Counted from the stretch's first letter, positions 28,538 to 38,283 are shown. The stretch: 64,000 nucleotides of DNA from Brooklawnia propionicigenes (GCF_030297015.1 NZ_AP028056.1:2676939-2740938), one strand, 5' to 3'. Notes: generated by a model from the sequence alone, not told the origin. Translations and numbers: made by a program.

Positions 28538-29281
28538 TCACCTCCACAACGACCAGGCCAGGAAGAGGCCGCCGATGGCGATCACCCAGCGGCTGATGGC
28601 TTCGGGGATGTACCGCTGAACGAGCGGCCCGATGTTGCCGCCGATCAGGTTGCCAATGAACAAGATGAGCGCCGCCAGCCAATCGATCGGCGCGAAGATG
28701 ACGAAGATGACGGTGGCCGCGAGATTGGAGATGCTCAACAGCACCGATTTCATCAGCACGGCCCGCGGCCAGGGATAGCTGGTCAGCAGCAGCACCAGGG
28801 CGAAGTAGACAACCCCGGCACCTGCGCCGAAATACCCGCCGTACAGGCAGACGAAGAACAGCGAGCACAGGTAGATGCGCCAGCGTTCGGTGCCGCTGGA
28901 CAGCTTCTTGAGGCGCGGGCTGACGAACAGGGTCAGGGACGCGAACGCGATCAGCCAGGGGACCACCGCCTCGAAGACGCCTTCCCCGGTGATCAGCAGC
29001 AAGGCGGCGCCGGTACCGCCGCCGATTGCGCAGATGACGAACTGTTGCCAGGCGCGTTTGCGTCCGGCGGCCATCACCTGGTCGCCGGCGCGCACGGCGG
29101 CTCCGGCGCCGACACCGATCGCACCCAGGGTGTTCGTGACGTTGGCCGTCAGCGGGGGAAGCCCGACCGCCAGCAGCGCCGGGTAGCTGATCAGCGACAT
29201 CAGCCCTGCCAGATAGCCGACCAGCCCGGCGGCGACTCCGGCGAACGCCAAGAAGACGATGTTGCCCACGGTGACGTCCAC
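28538..29281 (-). CDS. TauE/SafE family membrane protein
   Basis: 247 residues, start GTG 29281 with a GGAAGG site upstream. It has about eight membrane segments in two related halves, with the family motifs GLVGYLAGLMSL and YGGYFGAGAGVVYFALVLL. Family members export sulfite or organosulfonates. No sulfur genes are next to it, so the substrate is open. Confidence 0.85.
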   Translation of the reverse strand: MDVTVGNIVFLAFAGVAAGLVGYLAGLMSLISYPALLAVGLPPLTANVTNTLGAIGVGAGAAVRAGDQVMAAGRKRAWQQFVICAIGGGTGAALLLITGEGVFEAVVPWLIAFASLTLFVSPRLKKLSSGTERWRIYLCSLFFVCLYGGYFGAGAGVVYFALVLLLTSYPWPRAVLMKSVLLSISNLAATVIFVIFAPIDWLAALILFIGNLIGGNIGPLVQRYIPEAISRWVIAIGGLFLAWSLWR

Positions 29282-29360
29282 GAATGCCTGCCTTCCTGCA
29301 GGGTCATTCTTGCACGTGCCACCGTGGCCGCCGGGCGACGATCAACGGCGTCGCGCGGAC

Positions 29361-29768
29361 TCAGCTCTCGCCGGACACGTCGATGTCGATCGCCCAGGAG
29401 ACCCCGTATTTGTCGACCAGGTCGCCGTAGTAGTCGCCCCACATCTGCTTGCTGAACGCGGTGTTGACGGTACCGCCCTCGCCGAGCGCGTCGAAGATGC
29501 GGTGGGCCTCGTCCAGATCATCACCCCACAAGGTGATGGTGATCCTGCCGGACTCGGCCGGCGTGTTCCCGGACGGGTCGTCGCCGGCCATCAGCGAGAA
29601 GCCGGGCAGGTCCAGCTGGCCGTGCATCACCAGATCTGCGACGGCGGGATCGGGGTTGTACTGCGACTGCAGCATGACACGAAGCTCACCACCGAGAATC
29701 GACTGGTAGAACTCGAGCGCTTCGCGGGCCTGACTGGAGAAAATGACGTACGGACTAGCGTTGAGCAT
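29361..29768 (-). CDS. VOC/glyoxalase-like protein (PhnB type)
   Basis: 135 residues from ATG 29768 (AAAGGGG upstream). It has the PhnB/3-demethylubiquinone-methyltransferase-like fold: MLNASPYVIFSSQAREALEFYQSILGGEL opening and the KQMWGDYYGDLVDKYGVSWAI C-terminus typical of this subgroup. The biochemical role of such proteins is generally unknown. It is a single gene, divergent from obgE. Confidence 0.85.
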   Translation of the reverse strand: MLNASPYVIFSSQAREALEFYQSILGGELRVMLQSQYNPDPAVADLVMHGQLDLPGFSLMAGDDPSGNTPAESGRITITLWGDDLDEAHRIFDALGEGGTVNTAFSKQMWGDYYGDLVDKYGVSWAIDIDVSGES

Positions 29769-29924
29769 CGGTAACCCCTTTGTTGGTCGTAGCCCTTTCA
29801 ACTTTACGGTGCGGGAGAGTCGCATTGAGGCGCGCCATTGGCGGTCTCGGTAGAATGGACAAGTGCGTCCGTTGGGCGCAGCCAGGCCATCGCGGCGCTG
29901 GTACGGACATTCAGAAGGCACTTC

Positions 29925-31457
29925 ATGGCGATTCCATCATTCGTTGACCGCGCGCGGCTCACCGTCAGCGCAGGCAATGGAGGCCATGGCTGCGCGTCCG
30001 TGCACCGCGAGAAGTTCAAGCCGCTCGGCGGCCCGGACGGCGGCAACGGCGGCAACGGCGGATCGGTCATCCTGCGCGCCGATCCCGGTCTGACAACGCT
30101 GGTCGACTACCACCGGCAGTCGGTGCGCAAGGCCCAGAACGGGCAACCCGGCATGGGTGGGCACCGCAACGGCGCCAACGGCGAAGACATCGTCCTGATG
30201 GTGCCCCAGGGCACCATCGTCACCGACGAACGAACCGGCCGTGTGCTCGCCGATCTCGGGGAGGTCGACGAGGTCGTGGTGGCAGGCGGCGGCAAGGGCG
30301 GGCTGGGCAACGCCGCGCTCGCCTCGGCGGCCCGCAAGGCGCCCGGCTTCGCCCTCCTCGGCGAGGAAGGCGACGAACGCATCGTCGACCTCGAGCTCAA
30401 GGTGCTGGCCGACATCGGCCTGGTCGGCTACCCGAGCGCCGGCAAATCCAGTCTGATCGCGGCGATTTCGGCGGCAAAGCCGAAGATCGCCGACTATCCG
30501 TTCACCACGCTGGTCCCCAATCTGGGCGTGGTGGTGGCCGGAGAAACCACCTTCACCGTCGCCGATGTGCCCGGCCTGATCGAGGGAGCCAGCGAAGGCC
30601 GCGGCCTGGGCCACGACTTCTTGCGTCACATCGAGCGGTGCCAGGCCATCGTCCACGTCATCGACTGCGCCACCTGGGAACCCGGACGCGAACCGCTCGG
30701 CGATCTGCAGGTCATCGAGAAGGAGCTGGCCAACTACGGCGGCCTGGAAGACCGGCCGCGCCTGGTGGCTCTGAACAAGATCGACGTGCCCGATGCCCGC
30801 GACCTGGCCGAAATCGTCACCCCCGACATCGAGGCAGCCGGATACCGGGTCTTCCCGATCTCGACGAAGACCGGTCAGGGCCTGACCAAGCTCATCTTCG
30901 CGATGGCCGAGATCGTGCGCGAGCGTCGTGCCGAGATGACCGCCGCGCCGCCGCGCCGGATCGTTATCCGTCCCGAGCCGGTAGCCTCCAGCGGCCGCGA
31001 GTTCACCATCAAACGTCAAGGCGACGGCGAGGGCGGTTTCGTCTGGCGGGTGCGGGGTGACAAGCCCGAACGCTGGGTGCGGCAGACCGATTTCGGCAAC
31101 GACGAGGCCGTCGGGTATCTCGCCGACCGGCTCAACCGGCTGGGTATCGAGGACGAACTGCTGGCCATGGGGGCAACCCCCGGCGATGCGGTGGCGATCG
31201 GCGCCGGGGAACATCCGGTGGTCTTCGACTTCGCTCCGCAGGTCGATACCGGTGCCGAACTGCTGTCGCGCCGCGGTGAAGACCAGCGGCTCGAAGAGGT
31301 GCGTCCATCGGTGCGGCGCCGCCGCGAGTTGGATGCCGCCTATCATGCTGCCCGTGATGAGCTGGTGGGCCACGACCGGGAGGCCGACTGGCGCGAGCTG
31401 CACCGTCAGGCGCTGGCCGACGAACTCTCCCATGATTTCGACGAGGATGGCGAATAG
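29925..31457 (+). CDS. obgE: GTPase ObgE/CgtA
   Basis: 510 residues from ATG 29925 (AGAAGG upstream). The glycine-rich Obg domain occupies residues 1-158 ([28 protein letters not shown]), the GTPase domain 160-330 has G1 [10 protein letters not shown]3 DVPGLIEGA and G4 NKID, and a C-terminal OCT domain (about 350-430) is followed by an acidic tail. It acts in 50S ribosome assembly and stress control. It follows rpmA at a distance, with minus-strand genes in between, and precedes proB by 2 bases. Confidence 0.96.
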   Translation: MAIPSFVDRARLTVSAGNGGHGCASVHREKFKPLGGPDGGNGGNGGSVILRADPGLTTLVDYHRQSVRKAQNGQPGMGGHRNGANGEDIVLMVPQGTIVTDERTGRVLADLGEVDEVVVAGGGKGGLGNAALASAARKAPGFALLGEEGDERIVDLELKVLADIGLVGYPSAGKSSLIAAISAAKPKIADYPFTTLVPNLGVVVAGETTFTVADVPGLIEGASEGRGLGHDFLRHIERCQAIVHVIDCATWEPGREPLGDLQVIEKELANYGGLEDRPRLVALNKIDVPDARDLAEIVTPDIEAAGYRVFPISTKTGQGLTKLIFAMAEIVRERRAEMTAAPPRRIVIRPEPVASSGREFTIKRQGDGEGGFVWRVRGDKPERWVRQTDFGNDEAVGYLADRLNRLGIEDELLAMGATPGDAVAIGAGEHPVVFDFAPQVDTGAELLSRRGEDQRLEEVRPSVRRRRELDAAYHAARDELVGHDREADWRELHRQALADELSHDFDEDGE

Positions 31458-31459
31458 CG

Positions 31460-32617
31460 TTGAGCCCCGATTTCGATGGTGTGCTGACCGAGGAAGAAGT
31501 CCGTCAGCAGGTTGCCACCGGACGCCGTCTGGTGGTCAAGGTCGGTTCCTCGTCCCTGAGCAGCGCCTCGCGTGGTCTCGCCGAGGATCGGGTCGCCGCC
31601 TTGGTGAGCGCGCTGGCCGATGCTCACGACGACGGCCACGACATCGTGCTGATTAGCTCGGGCGCCATCGCCGCGGGCTTGGCTCCGCTGCAGCTGCGCA
31701 GGCGTCCGCGCGACCTGGCTCACCAGCAGGCTGCCGCCGCGGTCGGTCAGGGGCTGCTGGTGCAGCGCTACACCGAACTCTTCCGAGATCGCGGTATCCT
31801 GGTCGGTCAGGTCTTGCTGACCGTGGACGATGTCACCCGCCAGTCGACCTATGCCAATGCGCTGCGCACACTGGGCACGCTGTTGCGGATGGGCGTGGTG
31901 CCGATCATCAACGAGAACGACACCGTCGCCACCCACGAGATCCACTTCGGTGACAACGACCGGTTGGCCGCGCTGGTCGCCCAGTTGGTGCGCGCGGACG
32001 CGTTGCTGCTGCTCAGCGATGTCGATTCGTTGTTCACCGCACATCCCGACGAACCGGGTTCGCTGCCCATCAGCTTCGTGCCCGATGTCGAGGCGCTGAC
32101 GGTCGACACCCATCGGATCGGTTCGAATATCGGCTCGGGCGGGATGACCACCAAACTGCAGGCCGCCCAGATCGCCACCGGCGCGGGCATTCCGGTGGTG
32201 CTCGGCCGGGCATCGCAGGTGGGGGAGATCCTCGTCGGCGAACCGGTCGGCACTGCGTTCTCGCCCATCGACAAGCGCCGGCCGCGCCGGCTGCTGTGGC
32301 TGGCACATGCGTCCATGGCCAGGGGAGCGCTGTACATGGATTCGGGTGCGGTGCGGGCGGTCACCCAGGCCAATGCGTCACTGCTGGCTGCCGGGATCAC
32401 CAAGGTGACCGGCGATTTCGTCGCCGGTGACCCGGTCGACCTGGTCACCCCGTCGGGTGAGGCGGTCGCCCGTGGCCTGGTCAACTTCGATGCCGATCAG
32501 CTGCCGGCGATGCTGGGCCGCCGCTCGTCCGAACTGGCCGCCGAGCTGGGCGTCCAGTACGAGCGCGAGATCGTCCACCGCGATTCCCTGATCCTGCTCA
32601 ACCACACAATCGATTAA
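31460..32617 (+). CDS. proB: glutamate 5-kinase
   Basis: 385 residues, from TTG 31460 or the in-frame GTG 31481. It catalyses the first step of proline synthesis. The amino-acid kinase domain has VVKVGSSSLSS, INENDTVA and GGMTTKLQAA; the C-terminal PUA domain (about residues 285-370) is present. It starts 2 bases after obgE, so it is in that operon, as in other actinobacteria. proA is not in the window. Confidence 0.94.
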   Translation: MSPDFDGVLTEEEVRQQVATGRRLVVKVGSSSLSSASRGLAEDRVAALVSALADAHDDGHDIVLISSGAIAAGLAPLQLRRRPRDLAHQQAAAAVGQGLLVQRYTELFRDRGILVGQVLLTVDDVTRQSTYANALRTLGTLLRMGVVPIINENDTVATHEIHFGDNDRLAALVAQLVRADALLLLSDVDSLFTAHPDEPGSLPISFVPDVEALTVDTHRIGSNIGSGGMTTKLQAAQIATGAGIPVVLGRASQVGEILVGEPVGTAFSPIDKRRPRRLLWLAHASMARGALYMDSGAVRAVTQANASLLAAGITKVTGDFVAGDPVDLVTPSGEAVARGLVNFDADQLPAMLGRRSSELAAELGVQYEREIVHRDSLILLNHTID

Positions 32618-32646
32618 CCGGCCGGGCGGTCGGGGGGCGGGCTTGC

Positions 32647-32652
32647 TATAGT
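32647..32652 (+). promoter_or_regulatory. -10 element ahead of the TPP riboswitch
   Basis: TATAGT lies about 17 bases before the first paired bases of the riboswitch and would start transcription just upstream of it. Confidence 0.5.
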
Positions 32653-32668
32653 TCGCCAGGTCAACAGA

Positions 32669-32745
32669 AAGCGACACGGGGTGCCTGCCCAGCAGGCTGA
32701 GATGACACCCGTTGAACCTGAACTCATTCGTATGAGCGGAGGGAT
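32669..32745 (+). promoter_or_regulatory. TPP (THI-box) riboswitch
   Basis: The conserved TPP-riboswitch blocks are present in order: ACGGGGTGC, GGCTGAGATGACACCC, GTTGAACCTGA and a terminal stem CTCATTCGTATGAG followed by CGGAGGGA. The GGAGGGA also works as the ribosome-binding site for ATG 32751, so control is probably by translational occlusion when thiamine pyrophosphate binds. It directly precedes the ThiZ-X-Y-like genes. Confidence 0.93.
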
Positions 32746-32750
32746 GTCGA

Positions 32751-33578
32751 ATGGCCATCAACGCTTCGGCCGACCCTCCAACGCCCGCGATCACCATCGA
32801 CGATCTGGGCTTCCGCTACCCGAAAGCCGAGCGCGGCGTGCTCGGCGGACTGCGGCTGCAGGTGCCGGCCGGTCAGCATCTCGCCTTGATCGGACGCTCC
32901 GGCTGCGGCAAGTCCACCCTGCTCTCGCTGATCGCCGGGCTGCACGAACCCACCACCGGTACCCTCAGCGTCCTGGGACGCGACGACCCAGCCGGACGAC
33001 TGGCCTCCTGCGCGATCATGCCCCAGGGCGACTCGCTGCTGCCGTGGCTGAACCTGCTCGACAACGTGGCGATCAGCCTGCGCAACCGCGGAGTCACACG
33101 TCCACAGGCCAGGGCCCGGGCGCACGCCACCTTGCACCAGTGGGGACTCGCCGACTGGGAGCAGGAACGCCCCGCGGCACTGTCCGGGGGCATGCGGCAG
33201 CGCGCCGCGCTGGCCCGCGCACTGCTCGCCGACAAGCCGATCCTGCTGGCCGACGAGCCCCTTGGCGCGCTCGACGCCATCACCCGCGCCGAGGTCCAGC
33301 AGTGGCTACGGGCCACCATCATCGGTTCCAGCGCCACTTTGATCATGGTCACCCACGACGTGGACGAAGCTCTGCTGCTGTCCCACCGGGTCGTGCTGCT
33401 GGCCGAACCCGCTCCTGGCCAACCGGTCAGCACGGCAGCGAGCTGGCCGGGCTGGTTCGCCGACGACCGCCCCCGTGAACTCCTGCTCGGAGACCCGGCC
33501 TTCGCCACGGTCAGAAGGCAGATCCTGCAATCGTTCGCCGACTCCGGATTCGGCCCGAATCCGGGAGCGCCCCGATGA
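32751..33578 (+). CDS. thiZ: ABC transporter ATP-binding protein, thiamine-precursor type
   Basis: 275 residues with Walker A GRSGCGKST, Q-loop MPQGDSLLPW, signature LSGGMRQRAALARALL, Walker B ILLADEPLGALD and switch region VTHDVDEA. It belongs to the nitrate/sulfonate/taurine-like group that includes ThiZ. The TPP riboswitch before it and the NMT1-like binding protein two genes later indicate import of a pyrimidine thiamine precursor (HMP or formylaminopyrimidine). It overlaps the permease gene by 4 bases. Confidence 0.87.
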   Translation: MAINASADPPTPAITIDDLGFRYPKAERGVLGGLRLQVPAGQHLALIGRSGCGKSTLLSLIAGLHEPTTGTLSVLGRDDPAGRLASCAIMPQGDSLLPWLNLLDNVAISLRNRGVTRPQARARAHATLHQWGLADWEQERPAALSGGMRQRAALARALLADKPILLADEPLGALDAITRAEVQQWLRATIIGSSATLIMVTHDVDEALLLSHRVVLLAEPAPGQPVSTAASWPGWFADDRPRELLLGDPAFATVRRQILQSFADSGFGPNPGAPR

Positions 33579-34354
33579 GCTGGTATCTCAAGCACAAGGT
33601 GCTACCACCAGCCATCACGGTGCTGCTCATCCTCGCCGGCTGGATCGCCGTGACCGCGAACGGGCTCATCCCCGACTACGTCATTCCCGCACCGAAAGCC
33701 GTGCTGGATTCGCTGATCGCCACCTGGCCCACCCGGTTGGCCTCGGCCACCTGGCTGACATTCAGCGAAACCGTCATCGGGGTCCTGCTCGGGGTGGCGG
33801 TCGCGGTGATCGTGGTCATCATCTCGGGCTATCTCCCGGTCATCGGCTCGGCCATGACGCCGCTGCTGATCGCCTCCCAGGCCATCCCGGTGATCGTCAT
33901 CGGCCCGCTGCTGACCATCGCGCTCGGCTACGGGATGGCCCCCAAGGTCATCGTGGTGGCACTGCTGTGCTTCTTTCCGGTCGCGCTCAACCTGCTCTCC
34001 GGCATCCGGTCGGTGGACGCCCGGCTGATCGACACCCTGCGCAGCCTGCACGCCACCCGCCACGGACTGTTCTGGCGGGTTCGGCTGCCGTATGCGGCGC
34101 CACGCGGCTTCGCGGGGCTGCGGGTCTCGGTGACCTTCGCCCCTGTCGCCGCTGTCTTCGCCGAATACACCGGCTCCACCGACGGCATCGGCTACCTCAT
34201 GCTGCAGGCGATCCCCAGGATGCAGACCGACTTCGTCTTCGCCCAGGTCATCGTCCTGACCATCATGTCGGCGGTGCTGCTGGCCACCGTGATCGGCCTG
34301 GAACGACTCGTCTGCCCATGGAACAAACCCACGGAAGGAACCACCACCCTATGA
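33575..34354 (+). CDS. thiX: ABC transporter permease, thiamine-precursor type
   Basis: 259 residues, about six membrane segments, with the BPD_transp_1 coupling loop (VDARLIDTLRSLHATRHGLFWRVRLPYAAP). The ATG overlaps the ATPase stop and its own stop overlaps the next ATG (both ATGA), so the three genes are tightly coupled under the TPP riboswitch. It is the membrane channel of a ThiXYZ-like importer. Confidence 0.87.
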   Translation: MSWYLKHKVLPPAITVLLILAGWIAVTANGLIPDYVIPAPKAVLDSLIATWPTRLASATWLTFSETVIGVLLGVAVAVIVVIISGYLPVIGSAMTPLLIASQAIPVIVIGPLLTIALGYGMAPKVIVVALLCFFPVALNLLSGIRSVDARLIDTLRSLHATRHGLFWRVRLPYAAPRGFAGLRVSVTFAPVAAVFAEYTGSTDGIGYLMLQAIPRMQTDFVFAQVIVLTIMSAVLLATVIGLERLVCPWNKPTEGTTTL

Positions 34355-35364
34355 AAACGACACGATTCGGCGCGACGATCGCACTCGGATTGGCCGCCGG
34401 CCTGGCACTGAGCGCCTGCGGCTCGTCCGGCGCCCAGACCGGCGATTCGACCTCGGGAGCCGGCCCCACCCAGGTCAGCATGCTGCTCGACTGGGCACCC
34501 AATCCCGACCATGCCGCGCTGTACGCCGCCCAGCACACCGGCGCCTACGACGACGCCGGCCTGAGCGTGAGCTTCGCCACTCCGTCGAACACCGCCGACG
34601 CCGCCCGCGAGGTCTCGCTGGGCCGCGTCGACCTGGCCATTTCGTACGAACCCGACACCCTGATCGCCGTCGAATCGGGGCTGGACGTGATCTCGGTGGC
34701 CGCGTTGATCCCCACCTCGCTGACCTCACTGATCACCAGGGCCGATTCCGGCATCACCAGCGCCGCCGATCTTGGCGGTAAGACCATCGGGCTGTCCGGG
34801 CTGGCCTCCCAAGAACCGACGATCGACTTCATCGCGCGCAATGCCGGTGTCGACCCCGCGACGATCTCGCTGCCGAATGTGCAGCAGAGCCTCAATCAGG
34901 CGCTGCTCACCGACCAGGTGGACGCCATCTTCGGCGCGTTCCGCAATATCGAGGGCGTCGAGTTGGCTGCCCAGGGCGATTTCGTGATCCTGCCGGCCAC
35001 CGAGTTGGGTGTGCCCGACTACGCTGAACTGGTCATCATCGCCAACCCGCGGCGCCTGCAGGACGACGCCGACTACGCCCAACGAGTGAAGGCCTTCCTC
35101 GCCGCGACGGCCGCGGGCCAGCAGGCCGCGCTGGCCGATCCGCAGGTGGCGATCGACGCGCTGACCCCCGAAACCGAAGGCTCCTACGACCCGGAGGTGC
35201 TCGCCAAGATGGTCGAGGCGACGCTGGCCCTGCTGCCGGCCGACGGTTTCGGACGTCAGTCCGCCGACGACTGGGCGACCTACGCCACCTGGATGCACGA
35301 CAACGGGTTGCTCGAAAGCGAGGTCGACGGCGCGCAGGCCACCACCAACGACTACCTACCCTGA
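34351..35364 (+). CDS. thiY: substrate-binding lipoprotein, NMT1/THI5-like
   Basis: 337 residues from ATG 34351 (GGAAGG upstream). The lipoprotein signal ends in ALSAC with Cys 23. The mature part begins VSMLLDWAPNPDHAALYAAQHTG, the typical THI5/NMT1-like opening in which the WxPNxxH pattern contacts the pyrimidine. It binds a pyrimidine thiamine precursor outside the membrane and delivers it to the ThiX permease. The exact ligand (HMP versus formylaminopyrimidine) is not decided by the sequence. Confidence 0.88.
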   Translation: MKTTRFGATIALGLAAGLALSACGSSGAQTGDSTSGAGPTQVSMLLDWAPNPDHAALYAAQHTGAYDDAGLSVSFATPSNTADAAREVSLGRVDLAISYEPDTLIAVESGLDVISVAALIPTSLTSLITRADSGITSAADLGGKTIGLSGLASQEPTIDFIARNAGVDPATISLPNVQQSLNQALLTDQVDAIFGAFRNIEGVELAAQGDFVILPATELGVPDYAELVIIANPRRLQDDADYAQRVKAFLAATAAGQQAALADPQVAIDALTPETEGSYDPEVLAKMVEATLALLPADGFGRQSADDWATYATWMHDNGLLESEVDGAQATTNDYLP

Positions 35365-35376
35365 GCGCCGGACCAC

Positions 35377-35382
35377 TATTGT
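35377..35382 (+). promoter_or_regulatory. -10 element of nadD (leaderless)
   Basis: TATTGT ends 6 bases before ATG 35389; no ribosome-binding site lies between. Confidence 0.6.
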
Positions 35383-35388
35383 TCTGCC

Positions 35389-36096
35389 ATGACCGACGTT
35401 GGTGAGCTGCTCCATGAGTCCATTGATCTGGGACTCGCTCGCATCCGTGATGGCAAGCATCGCTATCGCCTGGGTGTGATGGGCGGCACCTTCGATCCCA
35501 TCCATCACGGCCACCTGGTGGCTGCCAGCGAGGTCGCTGCCCGGTTCGATCTGCAAGAGGTGGTGTTCGTGCCCACCGGCACGCCCTGGCAGAAGGTCGG
35601 ACGCAAGGTCAGCAACCGCGAGGACCGCTACCTCATGACGGTGATCGCGACCGCGTCCAACCCGCGCTTCTCGGTGTCGCGCGTCGATATCGACCGGCCC
35701 GGCAATACCTATACCGTCGACACTCTCAAGGAGCTGAAGGCCGAGCGGGGCGAGGATGTCGATCTGACGTTCATCACCGGCGCGGACGCGCTGGGCTCGA
35801 TCCTCACCTGGCGCGGCGCCGACGAGCTGTTCGACCTGGCGAACTTCGTCGGGGTGTCGCGGCCGGGAGTGGATCTGCGAGCCCGCGACATCAGCCATCT
35901 GCCGGCCGAGAAGGTCACCAGACTGGAGGTGCCGGCGCTGGCCATCAGCTCCACCGAGTGCCGCAAGCGAGTCCGTGAGGGGCTGCCGCTGTGGTATCTG
36001 GTGCCCGACGGCGTCGTCCAATATGTTGCGAAACGCGGTCTTTATACCCCCGCGAATGAGGGAGAAACGCTTGCGGCCGATATTGTCGACTGGTAA
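35389..36096 (+). CDS. nadD: nicotinate-nucleotide adenylyltransferase
   Basis: 235 residues. It makes deamido-NAD from nicotinate mononucleotide and ATP. The nucleotidyltransferase motif [11 protein letters not shown] is at residues 32-42 and the C-terminal [10 protein letters not shown] matches the second ATP-binding motif ISSTxxR. The 28 residues before the core are an extension, but ATG 35389 fits the leaderless promoter. rsfS and a phosphatase follow, the conserved actinobacterial order. Confidence 0.94.
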   Translation: MTDVGELLHESIDLGLARIRDGKHRYRLGVMGGTFDPIHHGHLVAASEVAARFDLQEVVFVPTGTPWQKVGRKVSNREDRYLMTVIATASNPRFSVSRVDIDRPGNTYTVDTLKELKAERGEDVDLTFITGADALGSILTWRGADELFDLANFVGVSRPGVDLRARDISHLPAEKVTRLEVPALAISSTECRKRVREGLPLWYLVPDGVVQYVAKRGLYTPANEGETLAADIVDW

Positions 36097-36136
36097 GAGG
36101 ACCTCGAGATCTGTCAAGGATCAGTCTGGATGTGAT

Positions 36137-36589
36137 GTGAGCGCTACCGAAGAAGCCATCAGAATCGCACGGCTCGCCGCGAAGGCTGCCTACGACAAGA
36201 AGGGCCGCGACATCGTCGCCTGCGATGTGTCGGAGCCATTGGCCATCGCCGATATCTTCCTCATCGTGAGCGCGAACAATGAGCGTCTGGTGGGAGCGAT
36301 CGTCGATGCCATCGAGGAGAAGCTGATCGAGGTGGACAAGCTTCGTCCCTTGCGCCGCGAAGGCGACCGCGAGAACCGCTGGGTGCTGCTCGATTACGGC
36401 GACGTTGTGGTGCATGTGCAGCACAGCGAGGAGCGCGAGCTCTACGCCTTGGAGCGGCTCTGGCGCGACTGCCCGGTCATCGATCTCGAACTACCCGATG
36501 ACGACGACTTCGGCGACGATCAGGACGAGGACGACCTGCCCGGTCAGCACGAGCCGGCCGGGGTGAGGGCGGCGACCGGAAGTGACTGA
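36137..36589 (+). CDS. rsfS: ribosome silencing factor RsfS
   Basis: 150 residues from GTG 36137. It binds ribosomal protein L14 and blocks subunit joining in starvation. IVACDVSEPLAIADIFLIVSANNERLV and the WVLLDYGDVVVHVQHSEERELYALERLW C-terminal block are the family signatures. The C-terminus is extended by an acidic tail (DDDDFGDDQDEDD). It overlaps the following gene by 8 bases and lies 40 bases after nadD. Confidence 0.93.
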   Translation: MSATEEAIRIARLAAKAAYDKKGRDIVACDVSEPLAIADIFLIVSANNERLVGAIVDAIEEKLIEVDKLRPLRREGDRENRWVLLDYGDVVVHVQHSEERELYALERLWRDCPVIDLELPDDDDFGDDQDEDDLPGQHEPAGVRAATGSD

Positions 36590-37211
36590 GGGACGCACCC
36601 AGATCATCTTGTGGCGGCACGGCCAGACGACCTTCAACGTCGAGAACCGCTTCCAGGGCCAGCTCGATGCCCCGCTGAACGATGTGGGGCTCGCCCAGGC
36701 CGAGGTGGCCGCGGTCGGCCTGTCGAAGCTGCGGATCGATGCGATCTATGCGTCGCCGTTGCAGCGGGCGTACATCACCGCTCAGGCGCTGGCCGGCAGG
36801 GTCGATCTGCCCATTGCGACCGATGACCGGTTGAAAGAGATCGACGTCGGCGAGTGGGAGGGCCTGTACGCCGAAGACATCTACCGCGCAAATCCTGAGT
36901 TCGTGCTCGCCCTCGGCGAGGGCCGCGATGCTCGGCGTTCCCCGACGGGGGAGACCGGCGCGGAGGTCGCGGCACGGATGGCTGAGGCGTTGCGCGAGAT
37001 CGCGTCCGCGCATCTCGGACAGACCGTGGTGGTCGCCAGCCACGGATTGGCCATCAGGATGGGCACCGCCGGTGTGCTCGGCTGGGACTACCCGACCTCG
37101 ACGACGCTGGCGAGCATGTCGAACTGTGGTTGGACGATGCTGGCGGCCCGACCCGACAGCTACTGGAAGCTGGTCACCTGGAACCAGCGCGCCGAGCAAC
37201 TGCTGCACTGA
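36582..37211 (+). CDS. histidine phosphatase family protein (glucosyl-3-phosphoglycerate phosphatase-like)
   Basis: 209 residues of the phosphoglycerate mutase/histidine phosphatase superfamily. The phospho-histidine is in RHGQTTFN, the second histidine in VVASHGLAIR, and a conserved Glu is in EIDVGEWEG. Position right after nadD-rsfS matches Mycobacterium tuberculosis Rv2419c (GpgP), which dephosphorylates glucosyl-3-phosphoglycerate. The gene overlaps rsfS by 8 bases and the convergent cobD by 38. Confidence 0.85.
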   Translation: MTEGRTQIILWRHGQTTFNVENRFQGQLDAPLNDVGLAQAEVAAVGLSKLRIDAIYASPLQRAYITAQALAGRVDLPIATDDRLKEIDVGEWEGLYAEDIYRANPEFVLALGEGRDARRSPTGETGAEVAARMAEALREIASAHLGQTVVVASHGLAIRMGTAGVLGWDYPTSTTLASMSNCGWTMLAARPDSYWKLVTWNQRAEQLLH

Positions 37212-38157
37212 CCAGCCGCCGCGCCAGCAGCGATCCGGCCGCCGCCAGCCCCGCGGACGCCACGGTCACCGCGCTGACCAGGGTCGACGCGCGTTCGATG
37301 GTGTGCACATCGGGGGCCGGTGTGTCCGGATCACCCAGCTGTGGGCGCTCCTCGACGCGTCCGTGATAGATGGACGCGCCACCCAGATGGGTGTTCAGCG
37401 CACCCGCCCAGGCAGCCTCGCACCAGCCTCCGTTGGGGCTCGGATGGTTGCGGGCATCGCGCCTCATGACCCGCCAAGCGTTCGTGGGGCTGCCGCCCAC
37501 CGTGGCGGCCAAGCCGCTGGAGATCACCCCGGACAGCCGGGCCGGGAGGTAGGCGACGGCGTCGTCCAGTTTCGCCGAAGCCTTGCCGAAACGTTCGTAA
37601 CGCGGGTTCCGGTAGCCAACCATGGCATCCAGGGTGTTGATGCCCCGATGGACGAGCAATCCGGGTATTCCGGCGACAGCACCCCAGAACAGCGAGCAGA
37701 CCACCGCGTCCGAGGTGTTCTCGGCCAGCGACTCGACGGTGCCCCGGGCCAGTTCGGACGCGTCGAGGTGCTCGGGATTGCGGCTGCACAGGTGCGTGAG
37801 CCGATCACGGGCGGCGGCGATGTCGTCGGCTTGCAGCTCGCGAGCCATGGCGTGACCCTCAGCAGCGAGGCTGTGGCCGCCCAGTACCGCCCAGGTGGCG
37901 GTGGCAGTCAGTGCGGTGTGCGCGATCGGGTGGTCGCGGGTGAGCTTGTCAGCGGCGATTCCGAGGGCTGCGACCGGTGCCAGTGCAGTGGCGGTGAACA
38001 GCGCGCCTCGGGCCACGGAATCGCGGTAGATGCGGCTTTCCAGCCAGGACACCCAACTGCCGAACCAGGCCACCGGGTGATGACGCCGGGGATCGCCGAA
38101 GACTGCGTCGGCGGCGGTTCCGGCAATGAGGCCAAGCGCGTGGTTCACGGACGCCAT
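37174..38157 (-). CDS. cobD: adenosylcobinamide-phosphate synthase (CobD/CbiB)
   Basis: 327 residues, several membrane segments. It amidates adenosylcobyric acid with aminopropanol (phosphate) in cobalamin synthesis. Family features include GTAADAVFGDPRRHHPVAWFG at the N-terminus, ESLAENTSDAVVCSLFWG, and PSPNGGWCEAAWAGALNTHLGG. No other B12 genes are next to it. Its 3' end overlaps the phosphatase gene on the other strand by 38 bases. Confidence 0.93.
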   Translation of the reverse strand: MASVNHALGLIAGTAADAVFGDPRRHHPVAWFGSWVSWLESRIYRDSVARGALFTATALAPVAALGIAADKLTRDHPIAHTALTATATWAVLGGHSLAAEGHAMARELQADDIAAARDRLTHLCSRNPEHLDASELARGTVESLAENTSDAVVCSLFWGAVAGIPGLLVHRGINTLDAMVGYRNPRYERFGKASAKLDDAVAYLPARLSGVISSGLAATVGGSPTNAWRVMRRDARNHPSPNGGWCEAAWAGALNTHLGGASIYHGRVEERPQLGDPDTPAPDVHTIERASTLVSAVTVASAGLAAAGSLLARRLVSAAVARRAGSR

Positions 38158-38221
38158 TCTGCCGGATGAGGCCCAGGGGGTATCGCGAGAATCACGGGCG
38201 GGCGCACCCGGAGATGAATGT

Positions 38222-38257
38222 GGGCCCGCAGCATCCGGGTGAAGATGCTGCGGGCCC
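38222..38257 (-). terminator. hairpin after the sugar ABC transporter genes
   Basis: A perfect 14-bp stem, GGGCCCGCAGCATC (38222-38235) and its complement (38244-38257), with an 8-base loop, lies 27 bases after the stop codon of the broken binding-protein gene on the minus strand. There is no strong T-tract. Confidence 0.7.
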
Positions 38258-38283
38258 GCAGGCCTGAGGGGGGTGACCTCGGC

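Noticed and set aside
33475-35364. A 629-residue protein including the ThiY-like part
   Set aside because: The first 292 codons are a shadow of the permease gene; the lipoprotein signal at ATG 34351 marks the true start.
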